Below are positions 44,791-55,712 of a DNA stretch of 64,000 bases, one piece after another. Position numbers and translations under genes: made by a program. Source of the DNA: Okapia johnstoni (Eukaryota; Chordata; Mammalia; Artiodactyla; Giraffidae); NCBI GenBank assembly GCA_024291935.2, contig CM044309.1, forward strand, positions 5,394,001 to 5,458,000. Reading direction: 5' to 3'. Position 1 is the stretch's first letter, and every line of letters begins with the position of its first letter. Under the pieces are notes generated by a model. It searched no databases, was not told the DNA's origin, and saw only the letters and a program-made list of their open reading frames with translations.

Positions 44791-46160
44791 GGGCAAGAGA
44801 CATGGTATTTAAATTATGGATGAGCAACTGTGGAGAACCAAGCTCAAGGGAGCGCCCAGCATTCAGAAATCAGGAAGGATCCAAGAAAAAAATCTGAGAA
44901 GGAACAAACCGTGTGGTAGTAGGTTAGCCAATGTGATGTGAGGGAAACCGAAAAAGAAGCGTTTCAGCAAGAGGGGAGAGAGCCTCAGTGTTGACTGAGT
45001 GAAGTACTGAGTGAATAAAGAAGTCACAGCTGAGGGGGGATTCCACAACTGGTCAGGAACTAAAACAGATGAGTGGTTTTGAACTCTTAGCCTCTAAAAA
45101 TGTCCGAGGATAGAAAAAAGGATGCAGTTTCATGGTGCAAAGCTTCTCTCAAGTGGCATAGAAATTCAGAGTAGGATCACTGAGGCCGTAAGGTAGTGTA
45201 GGAAAAATTCTATGTGAGTTCTGTGTTAACACCATCTGCATTTGAAGACTCAGCATCGAGGCGTCACTTACACTTTACAACAACACATACACAGAATCGA
45301 TGTGCTACCTAATGGACATTTGGCAATACAAAAGGGATTGTTACAATGCAAAATGTTAACAGGGGCTCACAGTTAGGAAAATTTCTGCTCAGAGTTCAGT
45401 CACACTGAAGGGAAAATGAGGACTCTCTTGGTCACGGGGTCCTACAGGTCCATTTTGGAGCTGAGATGCTAGGTAAAGGCAAGACTGTGGAACCTGCTCC
45501 AGGCAACTCTTTCCCCTAAATTCTGGAAGGAAATAATATTTTCCAGACAAAAGACACCACTGGTTCTATTTTCTTTGTATTAATAATTATAGCAAGTGTG
45601 AAATGAATGAGCCAAGAAGACAATTATCATCCTTATTTTCTTGCTTTAAATGTTTTCCTTCCTAATATAAGCTGATGGAAGCTAAAAATATGTAACTATT
45701 ATAATTTTCTTATGTTAGCATTTAATTGAACATTGTGAAATAAAAATTCATATTGTTACTAATTTTCCTAAATATATTCACCATTTATTTTCATGTTTTT
45801 ATACTATAGAGAATACAGAAATATTAAACTTGTTGGAGACTCAATTCTCAGTAAACTGGAAAATATTTTCTTAGACAATCTTTAAGCTCTTATTATATTT
45901 TTCAACTAACTTATGTTTTTAGATTATGTGGCAATTTTACCTAGTTTATATTTCATAGCTTTTGGATATAAAAGTATCTTTTGAGCTTCCAGTCCTAGGT
46001 TTCAACAGCTGACAATGAGTTTACTCTATCTTTCCATTTTTGTCCATTGAGTTATCTTTGCCATTTCTGCATGTTAGGTAAGATATTTTGTTACACGAGT
46101 AAATGGTGTCCATCTTTATGTTAATTTTCTCTTAGCTTGTGAAATTTAGTTGCCCTTTGT
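44791..46160. other. unassigned DNA containing a candidate terminal exon
   Basis: Apart from the candidate at 45810-45885, no gene or repeat signal. Moderately purine-rich near 44870-45040. Confidence 0.4.
45810..45885 (+). CDS. speculative terminal coding exon
   Basis: A T-rich acceptor (TTTTCATGTTTTTATACTATAG, AG at 45808-45809) precedes one base plus 24 codons ending in TAA at 45883-45885. The entry phase (one base completes the codon) is what the exon at 17093-17251 requires: its trailing TT plus this A gives Leu. The encoded tail begins EYRNIKLVGDSILSKLE and ends IFLDNL, a plausible continuation in composition. Against it: the frame is very short, a phase match arises one time in three, the intron would be 28.5 kb, and no canonical AATAAA follows nearby (TATAAA at 45967-45972 is a possible weak variant). 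Kept as a hypothesis only. Confidence 0.25.
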
Positions 46161-46162
46161 TG

Positions 46163-46253
46163 TACTCTGGGAGTTGGTGATGGACAGGGAGGCCTGGCGT
46201 GCTGCAATTCATGGGGTCGCAATGAGTCGGACACGACTGAGTGACTGAACTGA
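46163..46253 (+). mobile_element. BovB 3'-end stub
   Basis: About 90 bases of sense BovB 3' terminus: TACTCTGGGAGTTGGTGATG to GACTGAGTGACTGAACTGAG. Confidence 0.9.
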
Positions 46254-46652
46254 GCCTAACTGTTGTACTTCAGAGGAAATGAAAAGGTTTTTATTATTGA
46301 AAAATACATTTTAGATGACATTCTTACTATTTTCCTTAAGAATTTGGGAAAAAATGTTGAAATATACCTATTTTTATGTTTATAGGCAATTGCATTTTCT
46401 ACTTATTTTACTTAATTTTTATTTGAGGTTGACTTAAAGAGTTTGACTCAGGGCTTGAATTGCTTTTATTTATTTTATTAACTAAAATTTTTACATAACT
46501 TTTAAAGTTTGCATTCCATTTGCAATTATTATAAAAGATTGGCTATATTTCCCATCTTGTACAGTATACCTCTGAGCATATCTTACAGCCAGTAGTTTAT
46601 GCATCTCATCCCCCAATTGCTATGTTGTCCCTCCCCACCTCTCCACTGGTAG

Positions 46653-47272
46653 TCAGTTCAGTTCAGTTGCTCAGTTGTGCCTGACTCCTTGTGACCCCAT
46701 GGACTACAGCACGTCAGGCTTCCCTGTCCATCACCAACTTCTGCTGTTTACCCAAACTCATGTCCATTGAGTTAGTGATGCCTCCAGCCATCTCATCCTC
46801 TGTCATCCCCTTCTTCTCCTGCCTTCAATCTTTCCCAGCATCAGGGTCTTTTCCGATGAGTCAGCTCTTCACATCAGGTGGCCAAAGTATTGGAGTTTCA
46901 GCTCAGCATCAGTCCTCCCAGTGAATATTCAGGACTGATTTCCTTTAGGATGGACTTGTTGAATCTCCTTGCAGTCCAAGGGACTCTCAAGAGTCTTCTT
47001 CAACACCACAGTTCAAAAGCATCAGTTCTTTGGTGCTTAGCTTTCTTTATATTCCAACTCTCACATCCATACATGACTACTGGAAAAACCATAGCCTTAA
47101 CTAGATGGACCTTTGTTGGCAAAGTAATCTCTGCTTTTTAATATTCTGTCTAGGTTGGTCATAACTTTCCTTCTGAGGAGCAAGTGTCTTTTAATTTAAT
47201 GGTGGCAGTCACCATCTGCAGTGACTTTGGAGCCCAAAATATAAAGTCTGTCACTGTTTCCACTGTTCCCCA
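46653..47272 (-). mobile_element. BovB LINE, 5'-truncated, nested in L1
   Basis: Antisense BovB from TCAGTTCAGTTCAGTTGCTC to TCACTGTTTCCACTGTTCCC. I find no TSD. The L1 text seems to lack a stretch between its two sides. Confidence 0.9.
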
Positions 47273-47511
47273 TTTCTCTGTCTGATCTATTTCACTTAGC
47301 ATAATGCCCTCTATGTCCATCCATGTTGCCACATGTTTGCCCATTCATCTGCTGATGGACACTTAGGTTGCTTCCATATCTTGGCAATTGTAAATAATGC
47401 CTAAAATGTTGGAGTTAATGTACCTTTTTGAATTAGGTGTTTTTTTTTTTCTTGCTTTCTTTTTTGGATGTGTACCCAGGAGTGAAATTGCTGGGTAATA
47501 TGGTAGTTCTG

Positions 47512-47863
47512 GAGTATGGCAGTGCTGAAGAAGACTCTTGAAAGTCCCTTGGACTGCAAGGAGATCAAAGCAGTCAGTCGTAAAGAAAATCAACTCTTAA
47601 TATTCATTGGGAAGACTGATGCTGACTCTGAAACTCCAATACTTTGACGACCTGATGCAAAGAGTCAACTCACTGGAAAAGACCCTGAAGATGGAAGGCA
47701 AAGAGAGAAGAGGGCGGCAGGGGATGAGATGGTTGGATGGCATCACCAACTCAGTGGACATGGATTTGAGCAAACTCCAGGAGATGGTGAAGGACAAGGA
47801 AACCTGGCATGCTGCAGTCCATGGGGTCACAGAAAGTCACACACGACAGTGGCTGAATAAAAA
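47512..47863 (+). mobile_element. BovB LINE 3' end with TSD, nested in L1
   Basis: Sense BovB 3' part: GAAGACTCTTGAAAGTCCC to AGTCACACACGACAGTGGCT. TSD ATGGTAGTTCTG at 47500-47511 and ATGGTAATTCTG at 47864-47875 (11/12). Confidence 0.95.
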
Positions 47864-48375
47864 ATGGTAATTCTGTTTTTAGTGTTTTAAGGAACCTCCA
47901 TACTGTTCTCCATAATTGTTTACCAATTTACATCCCCACAAGCAGTGTATGAGGTTTCCCTTTTCTCTGCCTCTTGGCCAACATTTGTTATTTGTAGATC
48001 TTTTTGATGATAGTCATTCTGACAGGTACGAGGTGATAGCTTATTGTGGTTTTGATTTACATTTCCCTATGATTACTGATGTTGAGCATCTTTTCATGTG
48101 CTTGTCGGTCATCTGCATTCCCTCTGGAAAAATGTCCATTCAGTTCTGCTCACTTTTTAATCAGGTCTTTTTTTTTTTTTTGATGTTCAGTTGCATGCGC
48201 TGTTGGATACTAATCCTTTATTGGCCATATTTGCAAGTATTGTCTCTCTTTCGTTAAGTTTTTTATTTTATTAGTAATTTCCTTAGCTGTGCAAAAGCTT
48301 TTAAGTTTAATGAGGTCCCATTTTTTTACTTTTTATTTTATTTCCTTTTTGGAAATGGATCCAAAAAAGTTTACT

Positions 48376-49545
48376 ATAACTTTTACTAAAAAAATTTTTT
48401 ACTAATTTTACATTTTGTTCATTAAATTTTCAAATATCTAGGTAAGATATTAAGCAAGTCAATATACTAACCTTTTCTCTTAATAAGATAGTACTCATAC
48501 AATAAATAAATAACTCTAAAACACTACTGGTACATGAATATATTTAAACAATATTTGAGGTGAAGGATAAGAGAAGAACTAATGTAATAAATTAATATCT
48601 TGGTCTACATACTTATTTATTTTCATATAGACTTTAAAAAACACCCAAACCAACCCACTGATATATTACACTAAGTTTTTGAAATTTTATCTGCATAGAC
48701 TACTTCTATGAGATTGAGATACTTCTCTTACTGCCTACTAGTTTGAAATGCACAATTACTTTCTTTGTGTTTTAAAATGTCAATTCAGGGCTAATGTAAC
48801 AGGTTGGTTCTCCAATCAGTTTCTCCCTGTTGTTTTTTGTTCTAAATGTCATCTTTATTTTAATCTATTTACATTTGTTTCTAAGCATATTGCTTGATGT
48901 TCTCAAAGTTTAATGTGTTTTCTATTATATGCTTAATTTTAGAAACAGTGAGTATAGAAATCTGGTGGTGAATATCACTGTACTGGTGTTTCTCAGACGT
49001 TTTACAAAGTAATTACTTTCCTTGCCATAACCTTTGTACTTTTTCTTCAGTCTTAAAAGTGCTTCCTGAAGAATTTATCCAGTGAGAGTTAGTTTTAGAT
49101 GTGCTGGGGTTTATTTTTAATGTATATCTGAATCCTCAGTGTTGACAACTCAAATGTATCCCTGCGTGTAAGGCCCTGCTGAGTGAAATGTTTTGCCACA
49201 GCTAAACGTCTGGAAAGAAAAGCAAAAATCATCAGGGAGTTAGCTTGATGTATGAAAGACCCATAGGAAGCAAAATTGAATTGATGCTAGCCAATAGTAG
49301 CAATTAAGGAAGAATTGGCTTGTGCCAAAATGTTCTTTATAAGCTTATTTGGGGAACTTTTATTTCTTAGCCTTACCAAACCACCTTTATTCATCCTTTT
49401 ATAAACAAAATGTCCTGTTCATAATTGCAAAAACATTTCCCTTCAATACAAAAAGAAAATTGTGTTCATATTTTCAATGAATTTACATGGATAATTTTTT
49501 GCTGTTTGACAATCTTGTCTTAATTATGACATCTGTTCTATTTAT
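48376..49545. other. unassigned AT-rich DNA
   Basis: About 1.2 kb with no recognised repeat or exon. Confidence 0.4.
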
Positions 49546-49668
49546 GGGCTTCCCAGGTGACTCAGTGGTAAAGAATCCACCTGGCAAAGCAGGGGACATA
49601 AGAGATTTGGGTTCAATCCCTGGGTCAGGAAGATCCCCTGGAGAAGGAAATGGCAATGCACTTCATGG
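49546..49668 (+). mobile_element. Bov-tA SINE, 3'-truncated
   Basis: Head GGGCTTCCCAGGTGACTCAG, box B GGGTTCAATCCCTGGGTCAG, then ends after GGAAATGGCAATGCACTTCA. Confidence 0.88.
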
Positions 49669-49736
49669 TTAGCCATGTATTCTTTCATTTACTTCCATTT
49701 ACAATAGTAATTGTTATATATAACCTTGATTTGCTA

Positions 49737-49921
49737 GTGAAAGTGAAAGTGTTAGTAGCTCAGTCCAGTCTGACTCTTTGCGACCCCATGGACTGTATGT
49801 AGCCCACTAGGCTCGTCTGCCTGTGGAATTCTCCAGGCAAAAGTACTGGAGCAGGTAGCCACTTCCTTCTCCAGGGGATCTTCCTGATCCAAGGGCTGAA
49901 CTTATTTATTGCAGGCAGATT
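49737..49921 (-). mobile_element. Bov-tA SINE, head-truncated
   Basis: Antisense: AAAGTGTTAGTAGCTCAGTC, body, damaged box B (CCAAGGGCTGAACTTATTTA), ending GCAGGCAGATTTA. Confidence 0.88.
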
Positions 49922-50404
49922 TAGGCCAATATTCATTTCAATTCACCCATCTGTTTATCCTGCTTTGACTTTTCTTTTCTTCCTCTTTCGCATGCTTGAT
50001 AGCTTACAGATGATGATGTCAGATTCTGGATCTCCAAAGATTTAGCTTCGGGGCCAGGGACCAGGCTTGATCACTCAAGAGTTTTATTAAAGTGAAAGAG
50101 GGACAGAGAAAGCTTCTGACATGGACATCAGAAGGGGGACAGAGTGCCCCCCTTGCTAGTCTAAGCAAGGGAGCTGTATACTTTTTAAATTGGTTATTAC
50201 AATAAATCAAAAGAATGTCTCAGGGTTGTAAAGGTCTTACTAGACTCACTCCCGCAGTTTACATCTTAAACTATAACTAACAATAGAAAGATCTTACTAG
50301 ACCCACTCCCATAATATACATTCTAAGATAACAGGATAAGTCAGAAGGTTTTCAAGAAGGAGAAACTGTCCTCAAGCAGGATACATTGTTGTTACATAAT
50401 CCCT

Positions 50405-52031
50405 GGACCTAACAGAAGCAGAAGATATTAAGAAGAGGTGGCAAGAATACACAAAAGAACTGTACAAAAAAGATCTTCACGACCCAGATAATGATGATGG
50501 TGTGATCACTCACCTAGAGCCAGACATCCTGGAATGTGAAGTCAAGTGGGCATTAGAAAGCATCACTATGAACAAAGCTAGTGGAGGTGATGGAATTCCA
50601 GTTGAGCTATTTCAAATCCTCAGAGGTGATGCTGTGAAAGTGCTGCACTCGATATGCCAGCAAATTTGGAAAACTTGGCAGTGGCCACAGGACTGGAAAA
50701 GGTCAGTTTTCATTCCAATCCCAAAGAAAGGCAATGCCAAAGAATGCTCAAACTGCTGCACAGTTGTACTCATCTCACATGCTAGTAAAGTAATGCTCAA
50801 AATTCTCCAAGCCAGGCTTCAGCAATACGTGAACCGTGAACTTCAAGCTGGTTTTAGAAAAGGCAGAGGAACCAGAGATCAAATTGCCAATATCCGCTGG
50901 ATCATCGAAAAAGCAAGAGAGTTCCAGAAAAACATCTATTTCGGCTTTATTGACTATGCCAAAGCCTTTGACTGTGTGGATCACAACAAACTGTGGAAAA
51001 TTCTGAAAGAGATGGGAATACCAGACCATCTGACCTGTCTCTTGAGAAACCTGTATGCAGGTCAGGAAGCAACAGTTAGAACTGGACATGGAACAACAGA
51101 CTGGTTCCAACTAGGAAAAGGAGTACGTCAAGGATGTATATTGTCACCCTGCTTATTTAACTTATATGCAGAGTACATCATAAGAAATGCTGGGCTGGAA
51201 GAAACACAAGCTGAAATCAAGATTGCTGGGAGAAATATCAGTAACCTCAGATATGCAGATGACACCACCCTTATGGCAGAAAGTGAAGAAGAACTAAAGA
51301 GCCTCTTGATGAAAGTGAAAGAGGAGAGTGAAAAAGTTGGCTTAAAGCTCAACTTTTGGAAAACTAAGATCATGGCATCCGGTCCCATCACTTCATGGGA
51401 AATAGATGGGGAAACAGTGGAAACAGTGTCAGACTTTATTTTTTTGGGCTCCAAAATCACTGCAGATGGTGATTGCAGCCATGAAATTAAAAGACGCTTA
51501 CTCCTTGGTAGGAAGGTTATGGCCAACCTAGATAGCATATTTAAAAGCAGAGACATTACTTTACCAACAAAAGTCCATCTAGTCAAGGCTATGGTTTTTC
51601 CAGTGGTCATGTATGGATGTGAGAGTTGGACGGTGAAGAAAGCTGAGCACCGCAGAATTGATGCTTTTGAACTGTGGTGTTGGAGAAGACTCTTGAGAGT
51701 CCCTTGGACTGCAAGGAGATCCAATCAATCCATCCTAAAAGAGATCAATCCTGGGAGTTCATTGGAAGGACTGATGTTGAAGCTGAAACTCCAATACTTT
51801 GGCCACCTCATGCAAAGAGTTGACTCATTGGAAAAGATCCTAACGCTGGATAGGATTGGGGGCAGGAGGAGAAGGGGACGACAGAGGATGAGATGGTTGG
51901 ATGGCATCACCAACTCGACGGACATGGGTTTGGGTAAACTCTGGGAGTTGGTGATGGACAGGGGGGCCTGGTGTGCTGCAATTCATGGGGTTGCAAAGAG
52001 TCAGACACGACTGAGCGACTGAACTGAACTG
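50405..52031 (+). mobile_element. BovB LINE, 5'-truncated, with open RT frame
   Basis: Sense BovB of about 1.63 kb, from the linker (ACCTAACAGAAGCAGAAGAT) to the tail GACTGAACTGAACTGAA. Possible TSD AATCCCTG at 50398-50405 and AATCTCTA at 52032-52039 (6/8). Inserted in the antisense LTR. The absence of frame breaks suggests it is the youngest long BovB in the window. Confidence 0.92.
50406..52022 (+). CDS. BovB RTE-type reverse transcriptase, endonuclease-less fragment, open to its natural stop
   Basis: Open for about 538 codons from the truncation point to TGA at 52020-52022. The first in-frame GTG is at 50502; numbering below starts there (506 residues). Blocks: [10 protein letters not shown] (28-37), [17 protein letters not shown] (115-131), motif [11 protein letters not shown] (149-158, Asp151), motif [18 protein letters not shown] (206-222), motif C YADD (251-254, both Asp kept), then the C-terminal region with [28 protein letters not shown] and a basic [16 protein letters not shown] stretch. 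Relative to sister copies it lacks three residues (PDV) before QAGF and has CCTVV in place of YRTIA. In complete elements one protein carries an APE-like endonuclease followed by this RT and copies LINE and SINE RNA at the target. Here the endonuclease and 5' promoter are missing, so autonomous movement is not expected. It is a retrotransposon fragment, not a host gene; expression is unknown. Confidence 0.88.
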   Translation, partial: DLTEAEDIKKRWQEYTKELYKKDLHDPDNDDGVITHLEPDILECEVKWALESITMNKASGGDGIPVELFQILRGDAVKVLHSICQQIWKTWQWPQDWKRSVFIPIPKKGNAKECSNCCTVVLISHASKVMLKILQARLQQYVNRELQAGFRKGRGTRDQIANIRWIIEKAREFQKNIYFGFIDYAKAFDCVDHNKLWKILKEMGIPDHLTCLLRNLYAGQEATVRTGHGTTDWFQLGKGVRQGCILSPCLFNLYAEYIIRNAGLEETQAEIKIAGRNISNLRYADDTTLMAESEEELKSLLMKVKEESEKVGLKLNFWKTKIMASGPITSWEIDGETVETVSDFIFLGSKITADGDCSHEIKRRLLLGRKVMANLDSIFKSRDITLPTKVHLVKAMVFPVVMYGCESWTVKKAEHRRIDAFELWCWRRLLRVPWTARRSNQSILKEINPGSSLEGLMLKLKLQYFGHLMQRVDSLEKILTLDRIGGRRRRGRQRMRWLDGITNSTDMGLGKLWELVMDRGAWCAAIHGVAKSQTRLSD

Positions 52032-52428
52032 AATCTCTAGTACAGAGTTTAAACTGAGTTATTTGTTGTGTAATCATCAGTTCTGAGCTTAAAGAAAACA
52101 ATGTTTTATGTGACTAAGACCAAAAGAATGTAGAGGAAAAAAGATAGTTGTCCTTTCCTTCTCCTTGGGAATTCCAGACCCCTGTCTCCTACTCGGGGCC
52201 CCCAGACTTCTTATCAACCTGCCTAGGAACTGACTCTCTCAATCTGATCACTTTTCTTTGTCAGGAAGAATTCCTTTCAGTATTTCTTTCTAACTTAGGT
52301 CTGTTGGTGACACATACTTTCATTTATTTGAAACACCTTTATTTTTTCTTTATTCTTAGAGGATATTTTTACAAGTTGGATAATTTTAATTTTCACTTAA
52401 GTGCATTAAAGTTGCCACAACACTGTTT

Positions 52429-52530
52429 TGTCCTCTGCTGCTTCTGTGTCCCTTCTCCTTGCCCTTTCTCATCTCCCTCCTCCTCCTCTTCCTTCCTCTC
52501 TTCCTTCTTTTTGTTCTTTTTCTTTGACAT
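52429..52530 (-). repeat. pyrimidine (C/T) tract
   Basis: Roughly 100 bases, mostly C and T, with TCCTCCTCCTCTTCC-type repeats. Gives a Ser/Phe-rich chance frame. Confidence 0.8.
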
Positions 52531-52671
52531 AAGGTCAACTGAGGGTCTTATTCCTCTGTTTGAAGGGGATATCCTCTCATGACTTGCTGCTTTTAAGTTT
52601 TTTTCCTTGTCTTTGGATTTTGGATTTTTTTTTCCTCTAACATATTAATTTGTTGTTAGTTGATACAGATC

Positions 52672-53265
52672 TTTCAGTCACTCTGTCGTGTCTGACTCTG
52701 CGACCCCATGAACTACAGCACACCAGGCCTCCCTGTCCATCACCAACTCCCAGAATCTACTCAAACTCATGTCCATTGAGTCGGTGATGCCATCCAACCA
52801 TCTCATCCTCTGTCATCCCCGTCTCTTCCTGCCGTCCATCTTTCCCAACATCAGGGGCTTTTCCAAAGAGTTGGCTCTTCACACCAGTCCTTCCAATGAA
52901 TATTCAGAACTGATTTCCTTTAGGATTGACTGGTTGGATCTCCTTGCAGTCCAAGGGACTCTCAAGAGTCTTCTCAAACACCACAGTTTGAAAGCATTAA
53001 TTCTTTGACTCTCAGCCTTCTTTATGATCAACCCTCACATTCATAGTGACCTTAGCTTTGACTAAACAGAACTTTTCCTTTCTCTTCTATTCTCAGCTGT
53101 TTGTAAGGCCTCCTTAGACAACCATTTTGCCTTTTTGCATTTCTTTTCCTTGGGAATGGTTTTGATCACCACCTCCTGCATGGTGTTGTGAAACCTTTGT
53201 CCATAGTTCTTCAGGTACTCTGTCTATCAGATCTAATTCCTTGAATCTATTTGTCACTTCCACTG
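52672..53265 (-). mobile_element. BovB LINE, internally deleted
   Basis: Antisense BovB: 3' end and C-terminal region (52672-53067), then a direct jump at about 53068 to the endonuclease-RT linker (CAGCTGTTTGTAAGGCCTCC to GAATCTATTTGTCACTTCC). Compared with the copy at 57155-59405, about 1.37 kb with the entire RT core is missing. A second, smaller deletion lies near 52883 (AAGTATTGGAGTTTCAGCTT-type sequence lost). Confidence 0.88.
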
Positions 53266-54240
53266 TTCTATGGTCTTTATTTTTGGAAAAACTTCACATG
53301 GAGTTTCCTCAAATATTGCTTCTTCCCTTGCCTCCATATTTCATTCTCTAGCACTTTAAATACATGTTTTAGACTTGTAATCAGTGGCCTGTATATTTCT
53401 GAAACTATTCTGATTTCTATCTTTTTATTTCTATAAGCTTTACTCTGGCTATTTTCTACTGATCTAACTTCCAATTTACTAGTGCTCTATTTTTTGTCTA
53501 AGCTGTTGTTAAATGTACCTACTAGCTTTTATTTCTGTTATAGTATTTTCATTTTTTTTGAATTACATTTTTCCTCTTTATAAATTCCAGTTTTGTAGTA
53601 ACTTTTATACTGTCATATCTTCTTGAATATATTGAAAACATTTATTTGAAATCCATCTCTGAAAACTCTAATATCTGGATTGCTTATAGGTATGTTCCCT
53701 CTTTTCCTCTGCTTTGATTTATAACCATTTGATTTACTCTCGTGGCGTATCTAATAATGATTGTTTGTAAGCCAGTCATTGAGTGGAGAGCACTGTAGAG
53801 ACTGAATAATGATATCTTTGATGCGAAAAGATGGATTTTTTTTTTTTCTGGCAGAGATAATAGGAACAGATCACCATGTTGCAGTCATAGCTGGAAAATT
53901 TAAGACTGGGTTTAGTCTTTCCTAGGGCTGGTTTTGTTTGTTTTGTCTTCTTTTCCTAAATAATAGCTCTTTAGGTTTTTCAGTCAAAAACATGGGATGT
54001 TTACTAGGGTTTTCTCCTTCTTGGCAGTCTCTGAATTTCAATATTTATTCTCTTCAGCACCGTGAGATTGTAGAAAACTTTGTTTAGATATCCTGTTAAA
54101 TTTTATATTTTGTTTGGCTTCTTAGCCTCTTGGCTTACGTAGCTTATGAATCATCAAATGCCTGGAGGAGAAAGCAGAAAAAACCCCTTTTGCTCATCTC
54201 TAAGAATTTCCATCTCTTCAGCATTTTGACTTCATGTCTG
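53266..54240 (-). mobile_element. L1M/HAL1-like antisense remnant
   Basis: T-rich: AGTTTCCTCAAATATTGCTT, ATACATGTTTTAGACTTGTA, TTTGAAATCCATCTCTGAAA, ATATCTGGATTGCTTATAGG. Resembles the block at 24720-25640. A T13 run lies at about 53836. Confidence 0.5.
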
Positions 54241-55360
54241 CTTTGGTTTTCTTTAATACACTAAAAGTTATATGTTTCTTTGTGTGCTTTTGCTAAATAC
54301 TGATAAAAATTTACACGTTTATCATTTTTATTTTTTGTCCTTGTTGGGCGGTAGTTACCTGAGAAGACGTACTTTATCATAGCCAGAGCAGAATAATTTA
54401 ATTTTCATCTAATATCTTCAAGATAAATCTAAGAAAATACTTTATTAAATGGGTTAAGTCTTTATTCTCTTTCATTTGAATGGTCATTTTTATTTAAGAA
54501 AAATATTTCATTAAATACTATGTTTTCTTATCTTCTGCTTTTAGAGTTAATTTTAGGTATAGTCAGTTTGTTCCAGGACAAAAACTTAAAGAATAAACAT
54601 GAAGATCATACTCTTTTCAGAGAAGATTAATTGAAACTCTGGAGAAAATAAACTATATTAGAAGAATAGCTCAGATAATTGACACCAAGAATAATTGTAC
54701 ACGGAATAATTTATGCTTGAAGGAGAGCAAATTTATTGGAGTATTAAAGCTAAGGAACATCTGGGAACTTCGATTTTGTACTTTTTTTCTATGAGTTAAA
54801 ATAAATCTAGTATAAATAAAACCATGTAGGTGAAATTCTCTAAATCTCTTCTGGGACAAGTTCATTGTGGTTTTTAAATTTACAAGCTATAAAGAATTAG
54901 AAAGTCACTAAGTGAGCAATGAAAACATGCCATCTCTAGCAGCAGATGAATGAGCAGGAAATTTGTTATCCAACTTTATAGTGAAATTTCTGGTGGCAGA
55001 AATGTTAGTGATTTTGTTGGTCTTCTTATTGTTGTTGATTTTTGTGAGGGCAAGGCTATAGGTATAGCTTAACAGGCATCCTTTATTCTTTCAAAGTAAT
55101 TTTATGCAAGTTAGTTTGAGAAGTTTTCCTGCAGTCAGGAAATGCTCTTGTAGTAAGTGTATTCTAATTCCTATTATATTTCAATGATTTACTCACACTG
55201 CATAGACACAAGAAGTATGTGAAGATAATTAAATGTGATTTTGGAGCTGTATTTCTCACATATTTGAGATATTTTTAATTACACACTTCCTAACCTTTAG
55301 CAATCTAATGGCTACATTTTCTTATCAAAAGTTGAAATTTACATTCATTGATGTAAACCA
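54241..55360. other. unassigned AT-rich DNA
   Basis: About 1.1 kb with no recognised feature. Confidence 0.4.
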
Positions 55361-55493
55361 GTGGGTCTGAACTGGAGATGAAATGCCTTCTATGTGACAT
55401 TTGGCAGTATCTGGAGATATTCTTGCTTGTCACTCATGTCACATGGGTGAAGTTCCCATTGGCATCTGGAGGCTAGAGGCCAGGAAAGTGCCT
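55361..55493 (+). mobile_element. MER5A-like hAT-Charlie remnant
   Basis: GGGTCTGAACTGGAGATGAA, GTGACATTTGGCAGTATCTG, GGAGATATTCTTGCTTGTCA and TTGGCATCTGGAGGCTAGAG follow the MER5A order. 3' part missing. Confidence 0.75.
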
Positions 55494-55503
55494 TAATACC
55501 TCC

Positions 55504-55698
55504 CTGTGCTGTGCTGTGCTTAGTTGCTCAGTTGTGTCTGTCTCTTTGCAACCCCGTGGACTGTAGCCTGCCAGGCTCCTCTGTCCGTGGGATTCTCCAG
55601 GCAAGACTACTGGGGTGGGTTCCCATGCCCTCCTCCAGGGGATCTTCCCAACCCAGGGAGCGAACCCAGGTCTCCTGTATTGCAGATGGATTTTCTCC
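55504..55698 (-). mobile_element. Bov-tA SINE, head-truncated
   Basis: Antisense: TGCTGTGCTGTGCTTAGTTG tail repeat, body, box-B region GGGAGCGAACCCAGGTCTCC, ending TGCAGATGGATTTT where the head should continue. BovB linker sequence starts within about 15 bases. Confidence 0.92.
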
Positions 55699-55712
55699 TT
55701 TGTTATTGCCAA

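Larger units (their letters stand above)
46460..48375 (-). mobile_element. antisense L1, split by two BovB insertions
   Basis: Antisense L1 3' UTR (TAAAAGATTGGCTATATTTC, CCCCACCTCTCCACTGGTA), then after a BovB: GTCTGATCTATTTCACTTAG, CATCCATGTTGCCACATGTT, GTGAAATTGCTGGGTAATAT. After the second BovB: CATACTGTTCTCCATAATTG, CAACATTTGTTATTTGTAGA, TGTGGTTTTGATTTACATTT and AGCTGTGCAAAAGCTTTTAA. The 113-codon frame at 47916-48257 is antisense to ORF2. Confidence 0.85.
49996..52250 (-). mobile_element. ruminant ERV LTR (antisense), split by BovB
   Basis: LTR-like sequence occupies 49996-50404 and resumes at about 52032-52250. On the minus strand it shows a CCAAT box (50189-50193) next to an AT-rich TATA-like stretch (50181-50190), a polyadenylation signal AATAAA (50083-50088), and upstream an imperfect enhancer-like duplication TCTTACTAGAC(T/C)CACTCCC at 50235-50253 and 50292-50310 (18/19, 57-base spacing). 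No gag, pol or env is present, so it appears to be a solo LTR. The exact TG/CA ends and host TSD are not resolved. The open frame at 52148-52582 crosses this LTR end and the pyrimidine tract and is not a gene. Confidence 0.65.

Noticed and set aside
47916..48257. 113-codon hydrophobic frame
   Set aside because: It is antisense to L1 ORF2, a known source of long chance frames.
50502..52022. 506-codon frame as a host protein-coding gene
   Set aside because: All blocks are RTE/BovB reverse transcriptase, with near-copies at 12620, 33246, 35417 and 57155, and the element's 3' tail follows directly.
52148..52582. 144-codon plus frame
   Set aside because: Spans the end of an antisense LTR, AT-rich DNA and a C/T tract; Ser/Phe/Leu composition is dictated by the pyrimidine tract.
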